From: Mesobacillus jeotgali
GTDB lineage: Bacteria > Bacillota > Bacilli > Bacillales > Cytobacillaceae
Direction of reading: 5' to 3'
Length of the DNA stretch: 64,000 nucleotides
Assembly: GCF_900166585.1 (NCBI RefSeq)
Contig: NZ_FVZC01000007.1
Coordinates: 62,001 to 126,000, forward strand
Within the stretch, counting starts at the first letter, position 1. Each line of letters begins with the position of its first letter. Made by a program: the position numbers and the translations under genes. The notes under the pieces are model-generated. The model worked only from the letters and a program-made list of their open reading frames with translations, was not told where the DNA came from and did no database searches. This document shows, one piece after another, positions 56,652-64,000 of this stretch.

Positions 56652-56669
56652 AACACGATATATTGTGTT
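56652..56669 (+). promoter_or_regulatory. Probable NrdR box
   Basis: AACACGATATATTGTGTT is an 18-bp near-palindrome that matches the NrdR pattern (ACAC-N-ATAT-N-TTGTGT). A poor second match begins 31 bases upstream at 56622, the usual distance for paired NrdR boxes. It is in front of the riboswitch and the reductase genes. Confidence 0.6.
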
Positions 56670-56707
56670 GGTAAGTGATTTATATAACTAAATATTGAAT
56701 TTACCGG

Positions 56708-56868
56708 TAAGTATGGTGTCTGAAATTAGACTTAATAGGGAATCTGGTGAGAGTCCAGAACTGTTCCCGCAACTGTAAGTGCTGACGAAATAAGGAAGAA
56801 CCACTGTCTAAAAAATAGATGGGAAGGCCTTAAAGTAGGGTGAAGCACAAGTCAGGAGACCTGCCATA
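56708..56868 (+). ncRNA. Cobalamin riboswitch
   Basis: The stretch has the cobalamin-riboswitch landmarks in order: AATAGGGAATCTGGTG, AGTCC, the CCCGCAACTGTAA box, the CCACTG pair, GGGAAGG and GTCAGGAGACCTGCC (B12 box). It lies 180 bases before the thioesterase gene and the class I ribonucleotide reductase genes. A terminator stands between (56980). B12 should lower expression of the B12-independent reductase. Confidence 0.95.
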
Positions 56869-56979
56869 TTTATTCGTGTTATCTTCTTCGGGAATTGGGA
56901 AGGTATTACGGGGATCATTGATAGACTCATGTGCTTTTTTGCAGGTCCATATGAGCTGTTCATACATCAACGTTACTTA

Positions 56980-57007
56980 AACCCATCTTTCGAGATGGGT
57001 TTTTCTC
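56980..57007 (+). terminator. Terminator in the riboswitch leader
   Basis: AACCCATCT pairs with AGATGGGTT around TTCG, followed by TTTCTC. It lies between the riboswitch and the first gene, the right place for the switch's off state. Confidence 0.8.
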
Positions 57008-57045
57008 ATTTTCAGGGAGCATTTTTGACACACAGGAGGTCAGGT

Positions 57046-57621
57046 ATGGAAGGATTATCAACAAATGTGTCCAGGACTTTTCAGAACCGGCTGGTTTTGC
57101 CTCCGGACACAAACCATCTTGGAACAATTTTTGGCGGGACCGTGCTGTCCTATATTGATGAAATTGCTGCAATTGCGGCAATGAAGCACAGCAGACGGGC
57201 GGTTGTCACTGCATCGATCGACTCGGTCAATTTTCTGTCATCCGCGGTAGTTGGCGATATTTTGACTCTTGAAGCGGTGGTGATTTCTACCGGGAGAACG
57301 TCAATGGAAGTATTCGTGAAAGTGGAAAGTGAAAACTTTAAGACTGGCAAAAAAACGTTGACCACCACCTCGATTTTAACCATGGTGGCAAAGGATGAAA
57401 ATGGTGTCCCTGTGCAGGTCGCAAGCGTCATTCCGGAGAGTGCCGAGGAGTGGGAGTTGTTCAACACTGCTGGGATCAGAAGGCAGCACAGGCTTGAAAA
57501 GAGAAAAAATAATCCAGCTGGAGGGATAAGCGATGAGTATACAAGTAAAGGAAGAGAAAACAGCGAATCTGGTCACGGAAATGGAGCAGGCATTTCCTCA
57601 ACTAGATTTCCAATCATTTAA
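57046..57621 (+). CDS. Hotdog-fold acyl-CoA thioesterase with a tail overlapping nrd
   Basis: From ATG 57046 (CACAGGAGGTC upstream) the protein has 191 residues. Residues 1 to about 140 are an acyl-CoA hydrolase of the YkhA type: NHLGTIFGGTVLSYIDEIAAIAAMKH and VDS-NFLSSAVVGD-like motifs. It hydrolyses medium-chain acyl-CoA. The usual end of the family lies near RRQHRLEKRK (about 157 residues). The frame runs 34 further codons and overlaps the reductase start by 89 bases in another frame. The tail is low-complexity (Ser/Gly/Asn). A lost stop codon is likely. The first gene after the riboswitch, it is co-transcribed with nrd. Confidence 0.85.
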   Translation: MEGLSTNVSRTFQNRLVLPPDTNHLGTIFGGTVLSYIDEIAAIAAMKHSRRAVVTASIDSVNFLSSAVVGDILTLEAVVISTGRTSMEVFVKVESENFKTGKKTLTTTSILTMVAKDENGVPVQVASVIPESAEEWELFNTAGIRRQHRLEKRKNNPAGGISDEYTSKGRENSESGHGNGAGISSTRFPII

Positions 57622-59755
57622 AGAAAGGGTTTATCAGGCCCTGGAAGCGAAGAAAATGTCAGATGACCAGATTCACAACATGCTGATTTTGACTGCAGTT
57701 GAACGAATCGAGCGTAATGAACCGGACTGGACCTATGTGGCAGCAAGGTTTTACATGAGGAAATTGTACAAGCTGAGTGCTGGCTTCAGAGGAAAAGCTG
57801 GATACGGTTCTTTCTATGAAGTAATCAATAAGCTAATAGAAATCGGGATTTATGACAAAAAGCTGTTATCCTCTTACTCCCGGGAAGAAATCGAATATCT
57901 TGAAAATGTGATAGATCCCGCGAAAGACAAGCTGTTTACATATATAGGTCTCTTAACAATGGCGGAAAGGTACCTTGCCCGCACGCAAAATGGCGATTTT
58001 GCCGAGCTGCCGCAGGAGAGGTTCATGATTATCGCCATGACTTTGCTTGCTGAAGAGCCAAAGGATAAGCGGCTCGGATTGGTAGAGGAGGCTTACTGGG
58101 CGCTTTCCAACCTCTATATGACTGTAGCAACTCCAACGCTTGCGAATGCCGGGAAAAGCTATGGCCAGTTATCGAGCTGCTTTATTGATACGGTAGCAGA
58201 CGATTTAAGAAGCATCTATGATTCAAACACGGATATATCCACCTTAAGCAAGAATGGCGGCGGCATTGGCGTGTACCTCGGCAAAATCAGAAGCCGCGGC
58301 AGCGATATTAAAGGCTTTAAAGGGGTCAGTTCCGGAGTAATCCCCTGGATGAAACAGCTGAACAACACAGCGGTTTCTGTCGATCAGTTAGGCCAGCGCC
58401 AGGGCGCAATCGCCGTTTACCTTGATGTCTGGCATAAGGATATATTTTCGTTCCTTGATGCCAAGCTGAACAATGGGGACGAGCGCCAGAGGACACATGA
58501 CTTATTCACGGGCATCTGCATCCCGGATTTATTTATGGAACAAGTAGAAAAACGGGGCGACTGGTATCTGTTTGATCCACATGAGGTTAGAAGTGTCATG
58601 GGGTTTTCGCTTGAGGATTACTTCGATGAGGAAAAGGGAGCGGGATCGTTCAGGGAAAAATATTGGGCTTGTGTACACCATCCTGGGCTGTCCCGTGAAG
58701 TCGTGCCTGCGATTGAAATCTTTAAATCTATCATGATTTCACAGCTTGAAACCGGCACCCCTTATATGTTTTACAGGGATCAAGTGAACAGGCTGAATGC
58801 CAATCATCATAAAGGAATGGTTTACTGCAGCAACCTATGCACGGAAATCACCCAGAACATGAGCCCGACTCTCCTAGAAGAGGAAACAGTCGAGGACGGG
58901 AAGATTCTGATATATAAAAAGCCGGGTGACTTTGTCGTCTGCAACTTGTCCTCGATTTCCCTGGCGAAAAGTGTGATGGATGATGTCCTGGAAAGAGTGA
59001 TCAATATCCAGGTCAGGATGCTGGATAATGTCATTGATATCAATGACATTCCGGTTCTGCAGGCACAAATGACAAACAAAAATTACCGGGGAATCGGGCT
59101 GGGAACATTCGGCTGGCATCATCTTCTCGCCCTTAAAGGAATCAAGTGGGAGAGTGAAGAAGCGGTCGATTACTGTGATACTCTTTATGAAAAAATCGCT
59201 TATTTAACGATCACGGCAAGTCTTGAGCTGGCAAAAGAAAAAGGGGCATATCCTTATTTCGAAGGTTCGGATTGGTCGACGGGACGGTTTTTTGAGAAAA
59301 GACAATACACTGGTGGCAGATGGGAGATTCTTGCAGAGGAAGTAAGTCAGCACGGTATCAGGAACGGCTACCTGATGGCCGTCGCGCCTAACTCTTCGAC
59401 TTCTATCATTGCGGGATCGACAGCAAGCATTGATCCGATTTTCAGGCTGGAGTATTCTGAGGAAAAGAAAGATTATAAGATTCCAGTGACGGCACCGGAT
59501 CTATCAGCCGAAACTATGTGGTATTACAAGACGGCCTACAATGTAGACCAGCACTGGAGCATCAGGCAGAATGCGCGAAGACAGCGCCATATCGACCAAG
59601 CCATCTCGTTTAACTTTTATGTGAAAAATACAATCAAGGCAAAAGCCCTGCTGGAACTGCATATGGATGCCTGGAAATCAGGACTAAAAACAACCTATTA
59701 TGTCCGCTCCACATCGAGCAGCGATTTTGACGAATGCGAAAGCTGCCATAGTTAA
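57533..59755 (+). CDS. Ribonucleoside-diphosphate reductase, alpha subunit (class I)
   Basis: This 740-residue catalytic subunit reduces ribonucleotides to deoxyribonucleotides. Active-site parts are present: LSSCFID (first redox cysteine), KNGGGIGVYLG, the CSNLCTEIT motif with the radical cysteine, VCNLSS with the second cysteine, and a C-terminal CESC tail pair. It is closer to class Ia (NrdA) than to the usual Bacillus NrdE, and no nrdI lies adjacent. Start ATG follows GGAGGG. It overlaps the thioesterase end by 89 bases. Riboswitch and NrdR control are upstream. Confidence 0.93.
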   Translation: MSIQVKEEKTANLVTEMEQAFPQLDFQSFKERVYQALEAKKMSDDQIHNMLILTAVERIERNEPDWTYVAARFYMRKLYKLSAGFRGKAGYGSFYEVINKLIEIGIYDKKLLSSYSREEIEYLENVIDPAKDKLFTYIGLLTMAERYLARTQNGDFAELPQERFMIIAMTLLAEEPKDKRLGLVEEAYWALSNLYMTVATPTLANAGKSYGQLSSCFIDTVADDLRSIYDSNTDISTLSKNGGGIGVYLGKIRSRGSDIKGFKGVSSGVIPWMKQLNNTAVSVDQLGQRQGAIAVYLDVWHKDIFSFLDAKLNNGDERQRTHDLFTGICIPDLFMEQVEKRGDWYLFDPHEVRSVMGFSLEDYFDEEKGAGSFREKYWACVHHPGLSREVVPAIEIFKSIMISQLETGTPYMFYRDQVNRLNANHHKGMVYCSNLCTEITQNMSPTLLEEETVEDGKILIYKKPGDFVVCNLSSISLAKSVMDDVLERVINIQVRMLDNVIDINDIPVLQAQMTNKNYRGIGLGTFGWHHLLALKGIKWESEEAVDYCDTLYEKIAYLTITASLELAKEKGAYPYFEGSDWSTGRFFEKRQYTGGRWEILAEEVSQHGIRNGYLMAVAPNSSTSIIAGSTASIDPIFRLEYSEEKKDYKIPVTAPDLSAETMWYYKTAYNVDQHWSIRQNARRQRHIDQAISFNFYVKNTIKAKALLELHMDAWKSGLKTTYYVRSTSSSDFDECESCHS

Positions 59756-59774
59756 GAGGAAGGGACGGGAAACT

Positions 59775-60812
59775 ATGAATTTATTGAAAAAAAGATCACT
59801 TATCGACATCGATGCGCCCAATGCTTCGACCGGGATTATAAACGGCCAGAGTTCTAATATCCTGAATTGGGATGATGTCCGCTTCCCATGGGCATATCCA
59901 AAATACAAGCGGATGCTCGCTAATTTCTGGACGCCTTTTGAAATCAATATGTCAAAGGATATCAAGCAATTTTCCATGCTTTCCGAAAAAGAAAAGGATG
60001 CCTTTTTAAAAATCATCGGGCTCCTGGCACTGCTCGACAGCATTCAAACAGACTATGCCGGCAAGGTGGCTGACTATCTAACCGATTCCAGTTTAAATGC
60101 CCTGATGATTATTCTGGCACAGCAGGAAGTGATCCATAATCACTCCTACAGCTATGTGCTGTCAAGCATTGTACCCAAATCAAAGCAGGAGGAAGTGTTC
60201 GATTATTGGAGGACAGAACCCATCCTGCGCAAGCGGAATGAGTTTATCACCGATGGATACAAAGGCTTTGCTGAAAACCCGAGCATCGAAAATTTATTGC
60301 AATCTATTATCTATGATGTCATTCTTGAGGGCCTATTTTTCTACTCGGGCTTTGCGTTCTTCTATAATCTTGCGCGGAATCAGAAAATGGTCGCCACCAG
60401 CACGATGATTAACTACATCAACCGTGACGAACAGCTGCATGTGGGCTTATTTGAAAAAATTTTCAAGGAGGTTCTCCGTGAAAATCCGGAGTATGACACA
60501 GATACATTGAGGGAATTTGGGACCACAGCCTTCCGGGAAGCAGCAAGGCTGGAGATTGAGTGGGCAGGCTATATTCTTGGCAATCAAATCGATGGACTGC
60601 TCATGTCTGATCTCGAAGCCTATATCAAGTTCATGGCAAACAAACGCGCAGAACAACTCAGCTTTGATGCTCCCTTCGACGGATACCGTGCCAATCCGTT
60701 GCGATGGATCATCGCCTATCAGGAAGTGGACCTTGGCAAGACCGATTTCTTTGAGCAAAAATCAAGACAATACACCAAAGCATCGGATGAGAATGGGTTT
60801 GATGAACTGTAA
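59775..60812 (+). CDS. Ribonucleoside-diphosphate reductase, beta subunit (class I)
   Basis: About 345 residues from ATG 59775 behind AGAGGAAGGGA; a reading from 59700 overlapping the alpha gene is not needed. The diiron/tyrosyl-radical site is intact: Asp in LLDSIQ, Glu and His in QQEVIHNHSY with the radical Tyr seven residues after Glu, Glu in EGLFFYSG, and Glu/His in RDEQLHV. It makes the radical used by the alpha subunit. It ends before a bidirectional terminator. Confidence 0.93.
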   Translation: MNLLKKRSLIDIDAPNASTGIINGQSSNILNWDDVRFPWAYPKYKRMLANFWTPFEINMSKDIKQFSMLSEKEKDAFLKIIGLLALLDSIQTDYAGKVADYLTDSSLNALMIILAQQEVIHNHSYSYVLSSIVPKSKQEEVFDYWRTEPILRKRNEFITDGYKGFAENPSIENLLQSIIYDVILEGLFFYSGFAFFYNLARNQKMVATSTMINYINRDEQLHVGLFEKIFKEVLRENPEYDTDTLREFGTTAFREAARLEIEWAGYILGNQIDGLLMSDLEAYIKFMANKRAEQLSFDAPFDGYRANPLRWIIAYQEVDLGKTDFFEQKSRQYTKASDENGFDEL

Positions 60813-60872
60813 ATGTTAATGTGCATGATATCGCTAGGCATACACTCTGTCTAGTGAAGTAGACTCATTCTG

Positions 60873-60911
60873 AAAAGAGCCATAATCCTGAAGCGGGATT
60901 ATGGCTCTTTT
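60873..60911. terminator. Bidirectional terminator between nrd operon and leftward gene
   Basis: AAAAGAGCCATAATCC pairs with GGATTATGGCTCTTTT. The A- and T-tracts make it active on both strands. Confidence 0.9.
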
Positions 60912-60926
60912 AAAAATCTTTTCTAT

Positions 60927-61295
60927 TCAAAAAAGGAATGCGATGAATGCCCAGCCTGCAGTCCCAAAACCAGCAACCAGGGCGAGTGTCAGGCCGATCA
61001 GTTGTCCGTTTTCTTTCTTTTGCTGACGTAAATAATCCTTGTAGGCAAGCTCCCCCCGGGCGAAGCGGAGTCCGAGTTCATCTGGCTCAATTGGATATTG
61101 GTTCCCATCCTTATCAGCCAAAACGATCTTGGATATCACTCCCGGGCTATTTTCCGGAAGCGGTTCACCTTGTTCAAAGGCAAAACGGCCAGCACCGATA
61201 TATTGGATATAGAGTGGACAGTACTTTGTGTATTGCCGAATTTGTTCCGCATAATGGTAAGCCTGCTGCTCGATGTTATGATGGGAAACACACAT
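60927..61295 (-). CDS. Small protein with C-terminal membrane anchor
   Basis: About 122 residues from ATG 61295 (GAGGTG seven bases upstream); a longer reading from 61409 lacks a ribosome site. A histidine-rich start (CVSHHNIEQQ) and a mixed middle part are followed by one hydrophobic segment (LIGLTLALVAGFGTAGWAF). No known family. It lies near, but is not part of, the zinc-linked cluster. Confidence 0.55.
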   Translation of the reverse strand: MCVSHHNIEQQAYHYAEQIRQYTKYCPLYIQYIGAGRFAFEQGEPLPENSPGVISKIVLADKDGNQYPIEPDELGLRFARGELAYKDYLRQQKKENGQLIGLTLALVAGFGTAGWAFIAFLF

Positions 61296-61493
61296 TTTTT
61301 TCACCTCACTATGATTATACTGAAGAATGACAATTTCGGTGCTGTCCACAAAAAAATAAAACGGTTCAGAATTTCTGGCCGTTTTTTGTTGTTCTGGCGT
61401 ATATGCCATGTAAAGTACAGGGTATCTTTAAGTAATAGCTTAAAGGCCCTTGCTGGTGCATGCTCATAAGCAAACAAGAGAACGGCCTAAACA

Positions 61494-62489
61494 TTAATCT
61501 CTCTTAATGCTGACCGGATATAGGTAGGGAACTTCCGGTTCTTTTGCAATTTCCCATTTCACGACTTTAACAAGCGGGATAGGGTTGTCCATATAGGAGC
61601 CTGTTCCGATGACACCTTCTATTTTAATCCAGGTATCCTTTTCTATCTTTGCTGCGTCCGGGAATTCCGATAAGAAACCGATTATGCTGGCATCGGCGAC
61701 ACAGTGGGTGACTAGGAATCTTGAAACGACTAGCTGATTTTCGGCAAAGCCTTCCTCTTTATATACGAAACCATAGAGGCTTACCTTCCGGCCCTGGAAC
61801 TTATCAATGTCGGAGCTGATTTCTTCATAATAGGAGGAATAGATACTGTCATTAAAAATGATAGTGGACCCAGTCTCAAGTTCTTTCATTTTTTTATTAT
61901 ATTCTGCATCTGTCATTAGATTTTCATAACCTGTTGCTGTGTCAGTTCCTTCAGCTATAACAGTGCCTTGTCCAGCCTCATCTGGTATCTGTACGGAATC
62001 GCCTGTTTCCTGGTTATCTGCCTGCTTTGACGTTTCGCCTATTGTCTTGCTGTCCTGACTGCTTTTGCTTGAACCAGCGATCGACAGCATGGCGCCTTTT
62101 TTGTCAGCAACTGCTGAGTCGAGAACCTTTGCCGGCAGCAGGAAGCCTGTCAGCAAAGGCAGGACAATGATTGAGTAGGACATTAATTTTTTTACTGTAA
62201 AAGGTGTTGTTCCATGGTCATGATGATGATCGTGATCAGGGCCATCATGTGAGCAGCATTGGTTCCCGTGATTGCAGGAATCATGGTCTTGCGCACCTTT
62301 TATGGTCCAGACTCGTGTGATCTGGATAAAAAACAGCACCAAGAAGAGGAAAGCGGCTGTCTGGCTTAATAATAAATATTTTGGGTTGATGAACAAATAA
62401 ATCTTATCTGTAAAATGCAGCATATATAGCATAACTGAAAACCCCAGCAGTATGAGGGATCTTGCTGCCTGCTGTGCATGAAATTGCAT
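61494..62489 (-). CDS. TIGR03943-type protein (YcgQ-like), partner of the permease
   Basis: About 331 residues from ATG 62489 (AGGAGG eight bases upstream). Two to three N-terminal membrane segments are followed by a metal-rich loop (HDSCNHGNQCC and DHDHHHDHG), another segment, and a C-terminal outside domain ending in VKVVKWEI and the Cys-containing SRFLVTHCVADAS. YcgQ-like proteins always sit with YcgR-like permeases and are usually Zur-controlled, in line with a zinc-linked role. It follows the permease by 12 bases. Confidence 0.85.
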   Translation of the reverse strand: MQFHAQQAARSLILLGFSVMLYMLHFTDKIYLFINPKYLLLSQTAAFLFLVLFFIQITRVWTIKGAQDHDSCNHGNQCCSHDGPDHDHHHDHGTTPFTVKKLMSYSIIVLPLLTGFLLPAKVLDSAVADKKGAMLSIAGSSKSSQDSKTIGETSKQADNQETGDSVQIPDEAGQGTVIAEGTDTATGYENLMTDAEYNKKMKELETGSTIIFNDSIYSSYYEEISSDIDKFQGRKVSLYGFVYKEEGFAENQLVVSRFLVTHCVADASIIGFLSEFPDAAKIEKDTWIKIEGVIGTGSYMDNPIPLVKVVKWEIAKEPEVPYLYPVSIKRD

Positions 62490-62501
62490 GAACAAGACCT
62501 C

Positions 62502-63497
62502 CTATAGAACGCTGTTGAACAGCATCAGAATCGTAAATACAGTTCCGGCCACTAGTGCTAAAACAGTCATGACAAATTTAAAGCGAAACACGCTCATCAT
62601 AATCAGCGTATTTTTCAAATCAATCATTGGCCCGAAAATCAAAAAGCCCAGAATCGAAGTGGAAGGGAAGATGCTGCTGAACGATGCACCGATAAAGGCA
62701 TCAGCTTCTGAACAAAGTGAAAGGAAGTAGGCAAGCCCCATCATCACGGCAAGGGAAGAAGCTGTTCCGCTCCCGATTTCCAGAAGACTTTTCGCAGGCA
62801 TATAGGTCTGAACAAGGGCGGCAAGGAAAGCACCAATGATTAAGTACTTGGCCATATCGAAAAACTCGTCAATCGAGTGCTGGAGCATGGCCCAAAATTT
62901 CTCCAGAAAAGACTGATTTTTAAAATGACTGTGACTTTCAAAGGAAAGGGAAGATTTAAATTGTGTCCCTTTGAAAAGCATACCTACAAACAAGGCGACA
63001 ATGATCGCAATGCCAAAACCAATGACCATACGAAGGGCAGCGATCTTAAAGTTGTTCCCAAATGCCATATAGGTTGATGCTATGACAATTGGATTGATAA
63101 GCGGGCCTGTCAGCATGAAACCAATGGCAGCTGCGATCGGCACCCCTTTTCCCACGAGCCTGCGGATAATTGGCACTATCCCGCATTCGCATGCCGGAAA
63201 AAGAGCACCAATACTGCAGCTCATGACAATCGCCATATACTTGTTTTTCGGGATCCATTTGCTGATATGCTCTTCAGTAACAAAAATCTGAATCATACCG
63301 GCAATCAGCACCCCTATCAGCACAAAAGGGAAAGCCTCTATTAAAATACTTAAAAAAATCGTATTCAGGTTCAAGATGGACGAAGGGATTTCAAGTTCAT
63401 CCTGAAAACCCATTCCCATGGACAAAAGCAAGAGGAGCATAAGGATTACAGCGAAACCAGTGACATCCAGTATATTTGACCGGATTATTCGAATCAT
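62502..63497 (-). CDS. Permease, YcgR/UPF0718-like (DUF318)
   Basis: This 331-residue membrane protein has about eight segments and the DUF318 signatures PACECGIVPIIRRL and GPLINPIVIAST. Its second half repeats the pattern (LSLCSEADAFIGASF). It pairs with the YcgQ-like protein downstream. Start ATG follows AGGAGG. The ZnuA-like gene lies just upstream on the same strand, so it is probably part of a zinc-uptake unit. Transported substrate is unproven. Confidence 0.85.
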   Translation of the reverse strand: MIRIIRSNILDVTGFAVILMLLLLLSMGMGFQDELEIPSSILNLNTIFLSILIEAFPFVLIGVLIAGMIQIFVTEEHISKWIPKNKYMAIVMSCSIGALFPACECGIVPIIRRLVGKGVPIAAAIGFMLTGPLINPIVIASTYMAFGNNFKIAALRMVIGFGIAIIVALFVGMLFKGTQFKSSLSFESHSHFKNQSFLEKFWAMLQHSIDEFFDMAKYLIIGAFLAALVQTYMPAKSLLEIGSGTASSLAVMMGLAYFLSLCSEADAFIGASFSSIFPSTSILGFLIFGPMIDLKNTLIMMSVFRFKFVMTVLALVAGTVFTILMLFNSVL

Positions 63498-63590
63498 ATT
63501 AGCCTCCTATTAAAATGCTAGTTTTTTTCCTAATGGTTCATTATATAAATTTCTATTAAAATTCATGATATTTTTTTCAAAATAATAGAA

Positions 63591-64000
63591 TCACTTCAGT
63601 ACTTTCTTTAAAGTCTGGAGGTTCTTCTGCATAAGGCTAAAATAATCTTCGTTGTTGTTTAGGTCCTCTTCAGAAATTGACTCCAGATTATATAGAGTAA
63701 CAGGTTCAGCACCAATCTCCTTCTGGATGATTTCAGCGACTCTTGAAGAAACGTTTTGTTCAAATGCTATGTGCTTCAAGTTATGTTCTTTTGCTTCTTC
63801 TATCAAAGAGGAGAGTTCTTTTTGAGAAGGTTCCTGGGTTGGAGAAAGTCCGTTAACAGCGATTTGGATAATGCCGTAACGGGTTGCCCAGTAGCCATAT
63901 GCTTCGTGGGCCACAAGTACATGTTTTTTATCAGCCTGGTCAATCACCTTTTTAAATTCACGATCCAGCTCCTTAAGCTCCTTTTCAACTTGAAGAAAAT
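63591..64000 (-). CDS. Zinc ABC transporter binding protein (ZnuA/AdcA-like), 5' end beyond window
   Basis: About 136 C-terminal residues are present and the frame is open at the right edge. VLVAHEAYGYWATRYGI, then GLSPTQEPSQKEL, and the late FEQNVSSRVAEIIQKEIG are typical of the metal-binding half of ZnuA/AdcA cluster 9 receptors; His in the AHEAYGY motif is a metal ligand. It delivers zinc (or manganese) to an ABC importer. It precedes the YcgR/YcgQ-like genes by 93 bases on the same strand. Confidence 0.88.
   Translation of the reverse strand, partial: FLQVEKELKELDREFKKVIDQADKKHVLVAHEAYGYWATRYGIIQIAVNGLSPTQEPSQKELSSLIEEAKEHNLKHIAFEQNVSSRVAEIIQKEIGAEPVTLYNLESISEEDLNNNEDYFSLMQKNLQTLKKVLK

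Overview
The window looks like chromosome from a low-GC, endospore-forming member of the Bacillaceae (Bacillus/Mesobacillus type). The signs are strong AGGAGG ribosome sites, frequent TTG starts, a bacillolysin, a collagen-like surface protein with CgeB-type glycosyltransferases, a YtrA-like GntR/ABC operon and YcgQ/YcgR-type zinc-linked genes. No rRNA, tRNA or CRISPR array was found.

Left part (1 to about 17.1 kb): an accessory, defence-rich island. A leftward operon holds three tiny genes, a catalytic-domain-only serine recombinase and a large serine recombinase that runs off the edge. It is followed by a complete type I restriction-modification operon (hsdM-hsdS-hsdR), a small membrane protein, and a leftward pair made of a Gly/Asn-rich small protein and a protein that looks like a bacterial E2 (ubiquitin-conjugating-like) fused to a SEC-C zinc motif. 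Next come a HEPN RNase-like gene with a KAP-like P-loop NTPase, a long PemK/MazF-like toxin gene followed by its own consensus promoter, a two-repeat RNA and a terminator, and a large HEPN protein with an ApeA-like active site. Gaps are long and AT-rich, and a dispersed hairpin repeat family is scattered through them.

Middle (17.4-29.5 kb): repair and metabolism. It holds adaA with a DUF1203 gene, an Fpg/Nei glycosylase, a YeiH-type transporter, threonine synthase, a dicarboxylate/amino-acid symporter, a LysR regulator, a Nif3-like protein and a GntR-ABC operon under two near-identical operators.

29.8-38.9 kb: a surface-glycosylation locus. A collagen-like (Gly-Pro-Thr)n protein is followed by a mirror-image cluster: GT2 and pyruvyltransferase rightward, then two CgeB-like transferases, a pyruvyltransferase and a GT2 leftward. 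The enzymes probably decorate the Thr-rich collagen stalk.

39-56 kb: mostly housekeeping and exoenzyme genes. They include a dihydrouridine synthase, bacillolysin, katG, sstT, an orphan periplasmic-binding-like protein without a signal peptide, two DUF6143-like genes in tandem, a SEC-C protein, maltose acetyltransferase, an array of 52-bp repeats, an amine oxidase, an EAL protein and narK behind an Fnr site.

56-64 kb: a class I ribonucleotide reductase operon with a hotdog thioesterase in front. It is controlled by a cobalamin riboswitch and a likely NrdR box. Last is a zinc-linked cluster of a ZnuA-like gene (cut by the edge), a YcgR-like permease and a YcgQ-like protein.

The strongest candidates for an undescribed system are the PemK-like toxin with the separately promoted downstream repeat RNA, the E2-SEC-C pair, and the HEPN-KAP pair.
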